From the NCBI RefSeq assembly GCF_007754155.1, contig NZ_CP037423.1, positions 4,928,865 through 4,992,864 of the forward strand: a stretch of 64,000 nucleotides of DNA. The letters run 5' to 3'. Below the pieces are notes generated by a model. That model was not told the DNA's origin, made no database searches, and worked only from the letters and a program-made list of their open reading frames with translations. Shown here one piece after another: positions 19,164 through 28,630 of the stretch. How positions within the stretch are numbered: position 1 is the first letter of the stretch; every line of letters begins with the position of its first letter. Position numbers and translations under genes: made by a program. The DNA is from Stieleria neptunia (lineage in GTDB: Bacteria > Planctomycetota > Planctomycetia > Pirellulales > Pirellulaceae).

Positions 19164-19721
19164 ATGGACATGCGAGAAACCCGCCGACAAACGATCGACG
19201 AAGTCGAATTAATGTTGGCCAACGCGCGGCTTCGGGATGAGCTGGAGCCCTATCGTGACGAGTCGATCGAATCGTCGATCAACCGAATGTCGCTGCAAGC
19301 CGAGAACGAATACTTGGCATCGATGTTGGCTTGGGAACGTGCACCGGCGCTGCCGATCTCGGACTGGTTCTCTCCGCCGCTTCACCTGTTGCCGCCCGAC
19401 GCCCTGGGGGATTCGCAACTTTCGCATCGACTGAAAAAGACGATTCAAAAGTTGTACAGCAAAAACATCGTGCTGCGGTGCACCGATCACCTCTGTGATC
19501 GAGAACTGTACACGATCATCTATCGCGACATCCTGCCCTGTTGCGAAAAGAAAGTCGACGTCCCGGGCAAGGCCCTGGAGTGGATGTGCGTCGAGGACAC
19601 CGAGACTTGGCTGCGGTTCTACGCCACGCCCGTCGAACGACGCCGCTATCAGGAAGAGTTTGACTGCGAGCTGCCGCCCTCGGAAACGCCGAAACACCGT
19701 CGGCAATTGCCCGGCAATTAG
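19164..19721 (+). CDS. Conserved-looking hypothetical protein
   Basis: I do not recognise this 185-residue protein, but composition and codon use look genuine. The N-terminal half is helical and charged (RRQTIDEVELMLANARLRDELEPY). The C-terminal half contains LRCTDHLCDRELYTIIYRDILPCCEKKV with four cysteines that could bind metal, then WMCVEDTETWLRFYATPVERRRYQEEF. There is no signal peptide or membrane segment. The ATG at 19164 has no visible ribosome site; another in-frame ATG is two codons on. It ends 9 bp before a cluster of mini-hairpins shared with the convergent GT2 gene. Confidence 0.7.
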   Translation: MDMRETRRQTIDEVELMLANARLRDELEPYRDESIESSINRMSLQAENEYLASMLAWERAPALPISDWFSPPLHLLPPDALGDSQLSHRLKKTIQKLYSKNIVLRCTDHLCDRELYTIIYRDILPCCEKKVDVPGKALEWMCVEDTETWLRFYATPVERRRYQEEFDCELPPSETPKHRRQLPGN

Positions 19722-19729
19722 CTGGCACC

Positions 19730-19817
19730 GTGGCGTAAGCTTCCAGCTTGCGAGCCGTGGCGTAAGCTTCCAGCTTGCGAACACAACACCCAACCGCAAG
19801 CTGGAAGCTTACGCCAC
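19730..19817. repeat. Three mini-hairpins of the GTGG/TCC superfamily (subfamily D)
   Basis: Two direct units (19730-19752 and 19757-19779) and one inverted unit (19795-19817) contain GGCGTAAGCTTCCAGCTTGC, each able to form an 8-bp stem with a TCC loop. They occupy almost the whole gap between two convergent genes. The inverted unit supplies the TAA stop of the GT2 gene. Confidence 0.9.
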
Positions 19818-20741
19818 TTTTTTGCAAGCCAGACGCGGCAGTCGGATCAGCACTCGCCCCGCCCCGGCGACCGCACGCCGCAGCCATCCCGCGTTGCGGT
19901 AGCGCCACATGCACGCCAGTGCGGCGATGCCGTCTTTCCAGGTGATCTTCTTGCCCTCGTCATAACTGCGGTACTGGTACCCGGTGGGCACTTCGGCGAT
20001 CGCGATTCCGCGTTCGGCGATCTTGCCGGTGATTTCGGGTTCGAATCCGAATCGACATTCTTTGATTCGAATCGAGCGCACCAGTTCGCCGCGGAAGGCT
20101 TTGTGACAGGTTTCCATGTCCGTCAATTGCTGGCCGGTCATGCAATTGCTGATCGCGGTCAGGGCCCAATTGCCCAGCCGATGAAACATCGACGGGTCAT
20201 CGCTTTCCCCGAGATAGCGCGAGCCATAGACGACGTCGGCCTGGCCTTGTTGAATTGGTTGGATGACGTCCAGCAGGTCGATCGGATCGTACTCGGTGTC
20301 GGCGTCCTGAATCGCGACGATATCGCCGCGACTGTGCCGCATGCCCATCCGGACCGCGGATCCCTTGCCGTGATTGCGGCCGCGCAGCAGGATGGTGCGA
20401 TTGGGCCGCGGAGGCAGCGCTGCCAACCACTGGGCCGTCCCGTCGGTGCTGGCATCATCGACCACGACCGTCTGCGTCCCCTCGGGCATCACTTCATCGA
20501 TGCGGTCCAAGATTTTCGGCAGGGTGTCTCGTTCGTTGAACACGGGGACGATCACGCTCAGCCCGAACGCGCAGTGGCGTTGGTCTCCGATTTCCCGGCA
20601 CGCGGCTTCGACCTCGGTCAGCGTTTGTTCGACTCGGCCGATCACGTCTGGTGGACCTTGGCAGGGGGAGGGGAGCTGGTTTGGCGGATCGACACCCGTG
20701 GCGGCCGATTGCGAGAACGTCGGATGGGAAGGTTGACTCAT
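19809..20741 (-). CDS. Glycosyltransferase family 2 (polyprenyl/dolichyl-phosphate sugar synthase-like)
   Basis: The 310-residue product shows LSVIVPVFNERDTLPKILD, VVVDDASTDGT and the metal-binding AIQDADTEYDP, which is the GT2 layout of dolichyl-phosphate mannosyltransferases. FGFEPEITGKIAERG and the Y-x-x-R-S-Y-D-E-G-K-K segment are also typical. It should transfer a sugar from a nucleotide donor to a lipid phosphate or glycan. I chose ATG 20741; the frame extends 46 codons upstream but without conserved features. The last residues come from a mini-hairpin repeat (GTGGCGTAA encodes Val-Ala-stop), which suggests that the repeat's arrival reset the C-terminus. Confidence 0.9.
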   Translation of the reverse strand: MSQPSHPTFSQSAATGVDPPNQLPSPCQGPPDVIGRVEQTLTEVEAACREIGDQRHCAFGLSVIVPVFNERDTLPKILDRIDEVMPEGTQTVVVDDASTDGTAQWLAALPPRPNRTILLRGRNHGKGSAVRMGMRHSRGDIVAIQDADTEYDPIDLLDVIQPIQQGQADVVYGSRYLGESDDPSMFHRLGNWALTAISNCMTGQQLTDMETCHKAFRGELVRSIRIKECRFGFEPEITGKIAERGIAIAEVPTGYQYRSYDEGKKITWKDGIAALACMWRYRNAGWLRRAVAGAGRVLIRLPRLACKKVA

Positions 20742-20997
20742 GGAGTACGTTGCGTGTGCAAAAAAGGTGCTTGGTTGAAAGAAGCGTGCGGCGCGATCCT
20801 CCCGGCGGCCTGCCTTGCTTGACGATCCACCGCGATCACTTACCGGTAATCTGCCGATTGGTCGGTTTGGTCGGATCATCCGGCTGTCTTCAAGAAGTAA
20901 CGCCGGGGTGACTCATGCGTCGCGTGGATCGGATTTAATTGGTACGCTTTACGCAGGAATCAACCATTCGTCCGTCTTCTGGCATCTGTCCACGCGC

Positions 20998-21660
20998 ATG
21001 TCCATCGAACCGATCTACTTGCTGATCGCCTTGCTTCCGCTGGTCGCGTACCTGCTGTTGTTGGGCGCGATTCGTCTCAGCGGTCGTGTGTTGATCACGA
21101 CGGGAGGGCGCGACATCGCGGCGCTCGGGTTTTCGGTCGTCGGATTGGTGGCCATCGGTCCGGGGGAACTCTTTTTCCCCAAGGCGGCGGCCGGTGTGTT
21201 TGGCGGCTGGGTCTGGCTTGCCCTGGTGACCTTTTATGGCCTGATCGTTTCTCTGTTCGCATTGACGGCACGCCCGCGATTGGTCGTGTACGGGCGGACG
21301 CCGGAGCAGATGTTGTCGCCGTTACTCCAAGCCGCTTTGGAACTCGATTCCGAGGCGACGTGTGATCGAGAGACGTTGCAAGTGTTTCTGCCCCAGTTGC
21401 GCGTCCACTTGCGAGCGGCGGGACATCAAGCGATCGATTCGACGTCGATTGAATCGTTCGAGCCGATCGCGACCAGTGTGTTCTGGGAAAAACTGTTGGG
21501 GCACTTGCGAGACAAAGCGGAAGCGACGTCGCCGCCGGCCCCGCGGCGCGGCGGCACGATGATCATCGTCGCGATGACGCTGGGGCTGTTCGTGGTTTGG
21601 CGAGCCATCGCGGAACGCCAGCAAGTCGTCGAAGGTTTCCGCGAATGGCTGTGGCGCTAG
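20998..21660 (+). CDS. Hypothetical membrane protein
   Basis: This 220-residue protein has an N-terminal membrane helix (PIYLLIALLPLVAYLLLLGA), two more hydrophobic segments (around residues 40-60 and 65-85), a soluble stretch of about 90 residues, and a final membrane helix (TMIIVAMTLGLFVVWRAIA). I do not recognise the family. The ATG at 20998 begins the first membrane helix; the open frame upstream is not convincing. It is divergent from the GT2 gene and directly followed by the second copy of the 120-bp nested-hairpin element. Confidence 0.7.
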   Translation: MSIEPIYLLIALLPLVAYLLLLGAIRLSGRVLITTGGRDIAALGFSVVGLVAIGPGELFFPKAAAGVFGGWVWLALVTFYGLIVSLFALTARPRLVVYGRTPEQMLSPLLQAALELDSEATCDRETLQVFLPQLRVHLRAAGHQAIDSTSIESFEPIATSVFWEKLLGHLRDKAEATSPPAPRRGGTMIIVAMTLGLFVVWRAIAERQQVVEGFREWLWR

Positions 21661-21781
21661 CGGGCTGCCGTTTTTGTGAGCCGCGCGCCGCGTAAGCGGC
21701 CGGGCACTGCGACGCTGCCCGAGGCCTTACGGCCAGCGGCTCACCATTGACTCAGCAGTTGTCGACTAAAACGACAGCCCG
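21661..21781. repeat. 120-bp nested-hairpin intergenic element, copy 2
   Basis: The element begins at the base after the stop of the membrane-protein gene, with CGGGCTGCCG at 21661-21670, and ends with CGACAGCCCG at 21772-21781. The middle pair GTGAGCCGC/GCGGCTCAC is perfect here, whereas copy 1 (1723-1841) has one mismatch. The core from CGTAAGCGGCCGGGC to CTCACCATTGACTCAGCAG is nearly identical in both. Confidence 0.75.
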
Positions 21782-21811
21782 CGCGCCGTCCGGTCGCGCT
21801 TCAAAAACACC

Positions 21812-21845
21812 GTGAAAGACCGGAGGGCTCGCGCCCGACCGCTAA
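21812..21845. repeat. Extragenic palindrome, GAGGGCTCGCGCCC type
   Basis: GACCGGAGGGCTCGCGC reappears inverted at about 23527-23543. The unit forms a short stem AGGGC/GCCCT with a GCGA or TCGC loop. It lies between the nested-hairpin element and the FucU-like gene. Confidence 0.6.
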
Positions 21846-21860
21846 AACGGTTCATCGGAG

Positions 21861-22304
21861 CTACATCCGCACGCCGACGCTCAGCAAGATGTTGGCGTAA
21901 CGTTGCTGATCGGCCGTTTGGATCGTCAGCACGTGGTCTTCGGTACTGACCGCTTTGTAGAAATCCCATTTCTCGATCGGCTCCAATTCCAGATCCAGAC
22001 CTTCGGATTTGATCGTCGCCCGGTAGTCGTCCCAGACCGGCGGATCGCCGTCCAAGGCGTAGGGGCCTTCGGTTTCCGTCTTCATGGTTTGGATCGCTTC
22101 GACCGGAATCGCCGACAGGACGGCTTCGAGAACCTGATTGCAGGTCGGGACGCCGGGCATTAGATTCAAACTGACCAGTTCGGCGCGGGGGCCGCGTTTA
22201 CTCGCAGCGGGGTAGTTCCCGTCGGCAATCAGGATCGTGCTGTGGTGTCCCGAGGCGGCCAGGATGGAGGAGATCTGGGGGTGAATCAGTTTGTGGCGTA
22301 ACAT
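21861..22304 (-). CDS. RbsD/FucU family sugar mutarotase
   Basis: This 147-residue protein matches the family length. It begins MLRHKLIHPQISSILAASGH followed by HSTILIADGNYPA, close to the FucU-type LxxxGHGDxIVIADANFP block. A second His-rich position and the terminal YANILLSVGV also fit. FucU and RbsD proteins interconvert anomers or ring forms of fucose or ribose in the cytoplasm as pentamers or decamers. The DGNYP variant is closer to FucU than to RbsD. No fucose or ribose genes are adjacent. It is divergent from the protease gene, with 61 bp between the starts. Confidence 0.85.
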   Translation of the reverse strand: MLRHKLIHPQISSILAASGHHSTILIADGNYPAASKRGPRAELVSLNLMPGVPTCNQVLEAVLSAIPVEAIQTMKTETEGPYALDGDPPVWDDYRATIKSEGLDLELEPIEKWDFYKAVSTEDHVLTIQTADQQRYANILLSVGVRM

Positions 22305-22365
22305 AGTGTGATGCGGTTGAGGAACTGACGGAATCTTACGGACTCATTGAACGGGCCGACCCCAC

Positions 22366-23493
22366 GTGTGGCGACGACGATTAAAACTGGGAACTTACTT
22401 TCGAATCGGCGTCTACGTCCACTGGTCGTTCGCCCTTTTGGTCGCTTATGTCGCCTATGCAGGATACCAGGATGGCATCATCGGCACGGTTTTCGGAATC
22501 ACGCTGTTGTTGGGCATGTTCTTTTGCGTGACGCTACATGAATACGGCCACGCGTTGATGGCCCGTCGTTTCGGGATCGAAACGCTGGACATCACGCTGT
22601 TTCCCATCGGCGGCGTCGCCCGATTGATGAAGATCCCACGGATACCCTGGCAAGAGTTTCTCGTTGCGGTCGCCGGTCCGGCGGTCAACATCGTGATTCT
22701 ATTGAGTTTAGGAACCGTTTTGTGGGTCGTCCCCGGATTGGGCCTGCCCTCGCTGCGAGAAATCTTGACGGAGGTCGAAGCGGGCGATCGGGTGATTGAA
22801 GTGCTCAATTCGCCGACACCGTTGGGATACCTGTTGTCGATGATGTTGGTCAATACGGCGCTGGTGCTGTTCAACATGATCCCGGCGTTCCCGATGGACG
22901 GCGGGCGGGTGCTGCGAAGCGTCTTGGCGATGGGGATCGAATATCGCCGCGCGACGCGGATCGCGTCTTACATCGGCGTCCTGTGCGCGATCGTGATGGG
23001 CGGGTTGGCGTTGCACCATGGGGCCGTGACCGCCGGGCTGATCGCGGTGTTTATCTGTTACGCGGGCTTGAGCGAAGCGCGACAAGTCGAGGTGATTGAG
23101 CCGCTTCGTGATCTGACGATCCACGACGCGATGATTCATCAGCCACCCCGCTTGCTGATGGACATGGAGCTGGAGGAGTTACTTCCGTCGCTGCGATCGT
23201 GCCCGACGACCGCGGTTCCGGTGGTCGGCCAGGACGAGTTTGTCGTCGGCATCCTGTCGCTGGAAGACGTCACCGAAGCGGTGCAGCGAGGTGCCGATCC
23301 CCGCACCACCGTCGGCCAGTTGGCTCGATACGATGCGCCGGTGCTGTCCCCGGATGAATCGTTAGAATCCGTCGTCACGCGGCCCTTGGAAGGCTGTCGC
23401 CAATTCGCCGTTGCCGACGCCGGCGGTCGTTTGATCGGCCTGCTGGATCTGGACACCCTCCGCGTCCGAGCGGGACTGGCGACGCAGGGCTGA
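22366..23493 (+). CDS. Site-2 protease-like M50 metalloprotease with CBS domains
   Basis: The 375-residue product is an integral membrane zinc protease. Transmembrane segments contain the zinc motif TLHEYGHALMARRFGIE (HExxH) and the second ligand motif NMIPAFPMDGGRVLRS. The C-terminal third, from about residue 240, contains paired CBS-like segments (TVHDAMIHQPP-like start and VVGQDEFVVGILSLEDVTEAV), which bind adenine nucleotides. The family cleaves transmembrane regulators, often anti-sigma factors. The start is GTG 22366. No substrate gene is evident nearby. Confidence 0.92.
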   Translation: MWRRRLKLGTYFRIGVYVHWSFALLVAYVAYAGYQDGIIGTVFGITLLLGMFFCVTLHEYGHALMARRFGIETLDITLFPIGGVARLMKIPRIPWQEFLVAVAGPAVNIVILLSLGTVLWVVPGLGLPSLREILTEVEAGDRVIEVLNSPTPLGYLLSMMLVNTALVLFNMIPAFPMDGGRVLRSVLAMGIEYRRATRIASYIGVLCAIVMGGLALHHGAVTAGLIAVFICYAGLSEARQVEVIEPLRDLTIHDAMIHQPPRLLMDMELEELLPSLRSCPTTAVPVVGQDEFVVGILSLEDVTEAVQRGADPRTTVGQLARYDAPVLSPDESLESVVTRPLEGCRQFAVADAGGRLIGLLDLDTLRVRAGLATQG

Positions 23494-23989
23494 TGCCGCC
23501 AAACGGGTGTTTTTTGTTAGCGGCAGGGCGCGAGCCCTCCGGTCGAGGCCTGGAATCACCTTGTTTGTTGTCAAACGATCACGCCGGCGATTCCTGAATC
23601 CCGGGGGCGGCGATTCTATTACTGCAAGATTCATGGCTCCCTTCTCCCCCACAAATCGCAACAAGCTTGCTTGTCGATTTGTGGGGGAGAAGGGCTGGGG
23701 ATGAGCGACGGTCTTAAATTGTGGCAAGAGGTCAGATCGAAAATCTTGGATTTTTCGATTCCGAGATCCAGTGTGGTCAGGGGCCAGCCCCCGAACCCCC
23801 GAGATTTTCTTAGGCATTGCGCCGGTGTTCAATGATTTTTGGAAATTTGGGTGACGCGATTGTTGCGCAGCAGTAAACTTGAGCCGCTGGGTGAAACGCA
23901 ACAGGGCTCTGCAGAGATGCAACCGTGCCAGGGATAACTCAGTCGCCGGTGTGTCAATGACGCATCGAGCACGTATGGCGACTACGGTC
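23494..23989. repeat. Intergenic repeats, including a perfect 20-bp-stem hairpin
   Basis: No gene is seen. An extragenic palindrome (GGCGCGAGCCCTCCGGTC) lies at about 23525-23543, the inverse of the one near 21830. At 23639-23694 a perfect 20-bp stem, CCCTTCTCCCCCACAAATCG against its complement, encloses a 16-nt loop. The right half, from about 23900, is likely to contain the IS110 right end, whose exact boundary I cannot place. Confidence 0.7.
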
Positions 23990-25225
<1,236 letters not shown>

Positions 25226-25553
25226 TACTAGGGGGCTGGTGATCGGTTTTGCAGCCCACGTCGATCGCCGCGGAAGTCGCTAAGCCTTTGGCAGCGCCGG
25301 CCCTCTCTGGCGTTTGCTTGCTGCGCAAACGCCGTCTCTCCCAGAGGGAGAGAATCTAAATGGGTTGCAAAATCCTGCAGTAAAGAAATCGATGTCTTAA
25401 GGGATTTCAGCGAGCAGCCGGAACTCAGCACAGCGACACTTCCGGGAAGCTTCGTAAGTTTTCCCCTTTCTCGGCAACCCCGCGCCCCTCCTGCGGTCGG
25501 AAAATGCCCTACGCTAACGAGTCGGTTTAGGAATCGCATGACTCTTGCTGGGC
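25226..25553. other. Intergenic region upstream of the flotillin cluster
   Basis: No gene is recognised. A hairpin GGCGTTTGC/GCAAACGCC occupies 25309-25333, inside an outer CTCTC/GAGAG pairing with CTCCCAGAGGGAG. The IS110 left boundary should fall near 25226-25260. The promoter of the downstream three-gene cluster is expected here, but I cannot assign it. Confidence 0.5.
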
Positions 25554-26306
25554 ATGACCGCTGTGGAACAAGTACTGACAGATCTCGCCAATCGAATGTT
25601 CGTCGGTCCGGTATGGCCGGCGTCGATTCTGGTTTGCCTGATGGTGATGTACACGTTGGTGGCCTTGATCGGGCTGATCGAACTGGATTTGGATGCGCCC
25701 GACATTGACCTGGACGCCGACATGTCGGTGGACATGGATGTGGACGTGGGGACGCCGGATCTGGAGGCGGTCGATTTCGACGTCGCCGGCGGGGATGCGG
25801 ACATCGGACACGCGGGAGGAATCGACTTCCTGGGCGGGTTTGCCGCCACGACGGTCCGCTGGTCCAACTTCGGACGCGTGCCCTTGGTGATTTGGTTCGG
25901 GGCCTTCACCGTGCTGTTCTGGATGGCGTCCTACGGCCTGTGGCACGGTTTTGATGCCTCGCGTTACCAACCGGTTTGGCTGCCGTCGATTTTATTGGGC
26001 GTGCGAAACTTTGTCATCGCCGTGGTGGCAACCAAATTCGTCACCCAGCCGGTCGTCGGCAAATTCACGCCCGAACCGGGTTACGACAAAGACCGGCTGA
26101 TCGGGGCGACATGCGAAATTTCGTCAATCCAGGCTTCACCCACTTTTGGGCAAGCTAAGTTTCGGACGAATGCCGCTCCGCTATTGCTAAATGTCCGCAC
26201 CACGGGGGCTGAGATTCCGAAAGGGACGGAAGTGCGGATTCTAGAGTTTGACCCAACCAAACGGATTTATACCGTTACTGAACTTGAACCGGAGAACGTA
26301 TCGTGA
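25554..26306 (+). CDS. YqiJ/DUF1449-like membrane protein with OB-fold (NfeD-like)
   Basis: This 250-residue protein has membrane helices near residues 20-40 (PASILVCLMVMYTLVALIGL) and 115-160, separated by a very acidic Asp-rich loop (LDAPDIDLDADMSVDMDVDV). The C-terminal beta-rich domain (RLIGATCEISSIQASPTFGQ through KGTEVRILEFDPTKRIYTV) resembles the OB-fold of NfeD and YqiJ proteins. Such proteins are obligate neighbours of flotillins, and here the stop overlaps the flotillin start. The start is uncertain: ATG 25554 or an in-frame TTG at 25545, which is nearer to an AGGAA at 25529-25533. It probably anchors or regulates flotillin assemblies. Confidence 0.8.
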   Translation: MTAVEQVLTDLANRMFVGPVWPASILVCLMVMYTLVALIGLIELDLDAPDIDLDADMSVDMDVDVGTPDLEAVDFDVAGGDADIGHAGGIDFLGGFAATTVRWSNFGRVPLVIWFGAFTVLFWMASYGLWHGFDASRYQPVWLPSILLGVRNFVIAVVATKFVTQPVVGKFTPEPGYDKDRLIGATCEISSIQASPTFGQAKFRTNAAPLLLNVRTTGAEIPKGTEVRILEFDPTKRIYTVTELEPENVS

Positions 26307-28453
26307 TGACTTGGAGTATTCTTGCGACGCCGCTGCTGGCCGAAGGCCTGTTGACGAGTGTCCTGATCGGTGTCGGGATTCTCTTTGTGGTGCTGCTCGG
26401 CATCGTCGCGACGATCAAAAAATGTTACATGGTGGTCGGCCCGGACCAAGCCATCGTCAAGACCGGGATGGGCAAGATGGACGTCGTCACCGGCAACGGC
26501 ATGCTGATCGTCCCCGTGATCCATCGCTACGAGCTGATGGACCTGTCGCTGAAGAGCTTTGAAATCAGTCGGCAGGGCAGCGAGGGGCTGATCTGTAAAG
26601 ACAACATTCGCGCGGACATCAAAGTCGCCTTCTTCATCCGCGTCGACAGCAGCGAAGAAGAGATGAAGGAAGTCGCCGCGTCGATCGGGGCACGCCGCTG
26701 TTCGGAACTTGAAACACTGCGTGAACTGTTTGACGCCAAGTTCTCCGAAGCACTCAAAACGGTCGGCAAGCAGTTTGATTTTGTCGAACTGTACGACGAA
26801 CGCGACAAGTTCAAAGACGAAATTCTGAAAGTCATCGGCACCGACCTGAACGGTTACCGGCTCGACGACGCGGCGATCGACTACCTGGAACAAACGCCGC
26901 TGGAACTCCTTTCGCCCAACAACATTCTGGACGCCGAAGGGATCAAAAAGATCACCGAATTGACCGCCGCGGAAAAGGTCAAGGAAAATCAATTCACCCG
27001 GGACAAGGAAAAGACGCTCAAAAAGCAGGACGTCGAAGCCGAAGAGACAATCCTGGCGCTGGAGCGACAGCGTGTCGAAGCGGTCGAGAAACAGAAACGC
27101 GAAATCGCTGAAATCACCGCCCGCGAACAAGCGTCGGCGCGAAAGGTCGAAGAAGAACAGCGACTGGAATCCGAACGGGCTCGAATCGCAACCGAAGAAG
27201 AATTGGGCGTCGCAACGGAAAACAAGGACCGCCAAATCCTCGTCGCCCAACGCAACAAAGAAAAAACCGACGCGGTCGAATTGGAACGTGTCAATCGTGA
27301 TCGCGACTTGGAAGCCACCGAGCGATTGCGAGTCGTCGGGGTCGCCGAAGTCGAAAAAGAAAAAGCGATCGAAACCGAAAAGCGAAACATTCAAGAAGTC
27401 ATCCGCGAACGCGTCGCCGTCGAACGAGCCGTCGTCGAAGAACAGGAACGGATCAAGGACACCGAAGAAATTGCCAAGGCCGAGCGGGCCAAAAAGGTCC
27501 AGATCACCGCGGCGGAAATGAAGGCCGAAGAAGAGCTGATTCGCCAAACCAAACTGGCCCAAGCGGAAAAGGAATCGAGCGAGTTGTTGGCCGAGAAAAT
27601 CCGCATTGAAGCGGAAGCCAAACGCGACGCGGCGGAAAAAGAAACCGCGGCAACGAAAATGCTTGCCGAAGCCGAATCGGCTCAAGCTGCCGCGGCGGGA
27701 CTCGCCGAAGCACGGGTGCGAGAAGCCAAGGCGGCCAGCTTGGAAAAAGAAGGCTTTGCCGAAGCGACGGTCTTGGAAAAGAAAGCCGTCGCCGAAGCCA
27801 AGGGCATCGAAGCCAAAGCCGCGGCGGTCGAAAAGCAGGGCATGGCCGAAGCCAGCGTCGAACTAGAAAAGTACCGCAGCGAAGCAGTCGGCATCACCGA
27901 GAAAGCCGAAGCGATGAAGATCTTCGACAGCGTCGGCAAGGAGCACGAGGAATTCAAGCTCAAGCTCAGCAAGGAAAAAGACGTCGAAATCGCCGCGATC
28001 GATGCCCAGCGTGGCATCGCCGAAAGCCAAGCCGGGGTCGTCAGCGAGGCGCTCAAGGCCGCTCGTATCGACATCGTCGGTGGCGATGGCGAGTTCTTCG
28101 ATCAGATCACTTCGGCCGTCAAGGGCGGCAAGGCGATCGATCGATTCGTCTACAACAGCCGCGTCGCGACGGACATCAAGGACACGTTCTTCGACGGCAA
28201 CGCGGAATACTTCCGCGATCAGTTGACCAAGATGATCGGCCAATTCAACTTGGACACCGACGGCGTCAAGGACCTGTCCATCGCCGCCCTGATCGCCAAA
28301 ATGATGGGGATGGCCGATACCGACGACATGCGGTCCCAGCTGACCAGTCTGCTCGGAATGGCCGGAACCGCCAACGTCGCGGACCAGAAAGCGAGCCGTC
28401 TGCTGGCCACCCCCTCCGGCAACGGCAAAAATTTGAAAGGCGGTTTAGCGTAA
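26306..28453 (+). CDS. Flotillin / SPFH (band 7) protein, YqiK-like
   Basis: This 715-residue protein has an N-terminal hydrophobic anchor (LLTSVLIGVGILFVVLLGIV), an SPFH domain (about residues 45-240, with YMVVGPDQAIVKTGMG and DLNGYRLDDAAIDYLEQTPLELL) and a very long Ala-Glu-Lys coiled coil (about 240-560). A C-terminal region (ITSAVKGGKAIDRFVYNSRVATDI) is typical of YqiK-type flotillins. It should form oligomeric membrane microdomain scaffolds. ATG 26306 shares its A with the preceding TGA; GGAG lies 11 nt upstream. A GTG one codon earlier is also possible. It is co-transcribed with the YqiJ-like gene and, 177 bp later, the AAA gene. Confidence 0.93.
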   Translation: MTWSILATPLLAEGLLTSVLIGVGILFVVLLGIVATIKKCYMVVGPDQAIVKTGMGKMDVVTGNGMLIVPVIHRYELMDLSLKSFEISRQGSEGLICKDNIRADIKVAFFIRVDSSEEEMKEVAASIGARRCSELETLRELFDAKFSEALKTVGKQFDFVELYDERDKFKDEILKVIGTDLNGYRLDDAAIDYLEQTPLELLSPNNILDAEGIKKITELTAAEKVKENQFTRDKEKTLKKQDVEAEETILALERQRVEAVEKQKREIAEITAREQASARKVEEEQRLESERARIATEEELGVATENKDRQILVAQRNKEKTDAVELERVNRDRDLEATERLRVVGVAEVEKEKAIETEKRNIQEVIRERVAVERAVVEEQERIKDTEEIAKAERAKKVQITAAEMKAEEELIRQTKLAQAEKESSELLAEKIRIEAEAKRDAAEKETAATKMLAEAESAQAAAAGLAEARVREAKAASLEKEGFAEATVLEKKAVAEAKGIEAKAAAVEKQGMAEASVELEKYRSEAVGITEKAEAMKIFDSVGKEHEEFKLKLSKEKDVEIAAIDAQRGIAESQAGVVSEALKAARIDIVGGDGEFFDQITSAVKGGKAIDRFVYNSRVATDIKDTFFDGNAEYFRDQLTKMIGQFNLDTDGVKDLSIAALIAKMMGMADTDDMRSQLTSLLGMAGTANVADQKASRLLATPSGNGKNLKGGLA

Positions 28454-28559
28454 CTCGGTCGGGACGCGGCGGCGTGTCGCTCCGGCCCGCCGCCGACCCT
28501 CGACTTCACCCCGCCCGGCCACGGGCGGCCGTGAAGCCACCCTGTACCACCCCAATCGC

Positions 28560-28579
28560 CCCGGGGGTTCGTCCCCGGG
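28560..28579 (+). terminator. GC-rich hairpin between flotillin and AAA ATPase genes
   Basis: A 7-8 bp CCCGGGG/CCCCGGG stem with a TTCG tetraloop is followed by CATTTTG. The T tract is weak, so it is more likely an attenuator or mRNA stabiliser inside the cluster than a strong terminator. Confidence 0.35.
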
Positions 28580-28630
28580 CATTTTGATTCCGTCGCCTGC
28601 TTTCCAAACCCACCCTTCGGGAGCCAATCC

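Noticed and set aside
26267..27685. A 472-residue minus-strand frame opposite the flotillin gene
   Set aside because: It is a Phe-, Leu- and Asp-rich antisense shadow of the Glu/Lys/Ala-rich coiled coil, with no domain and no start signal.
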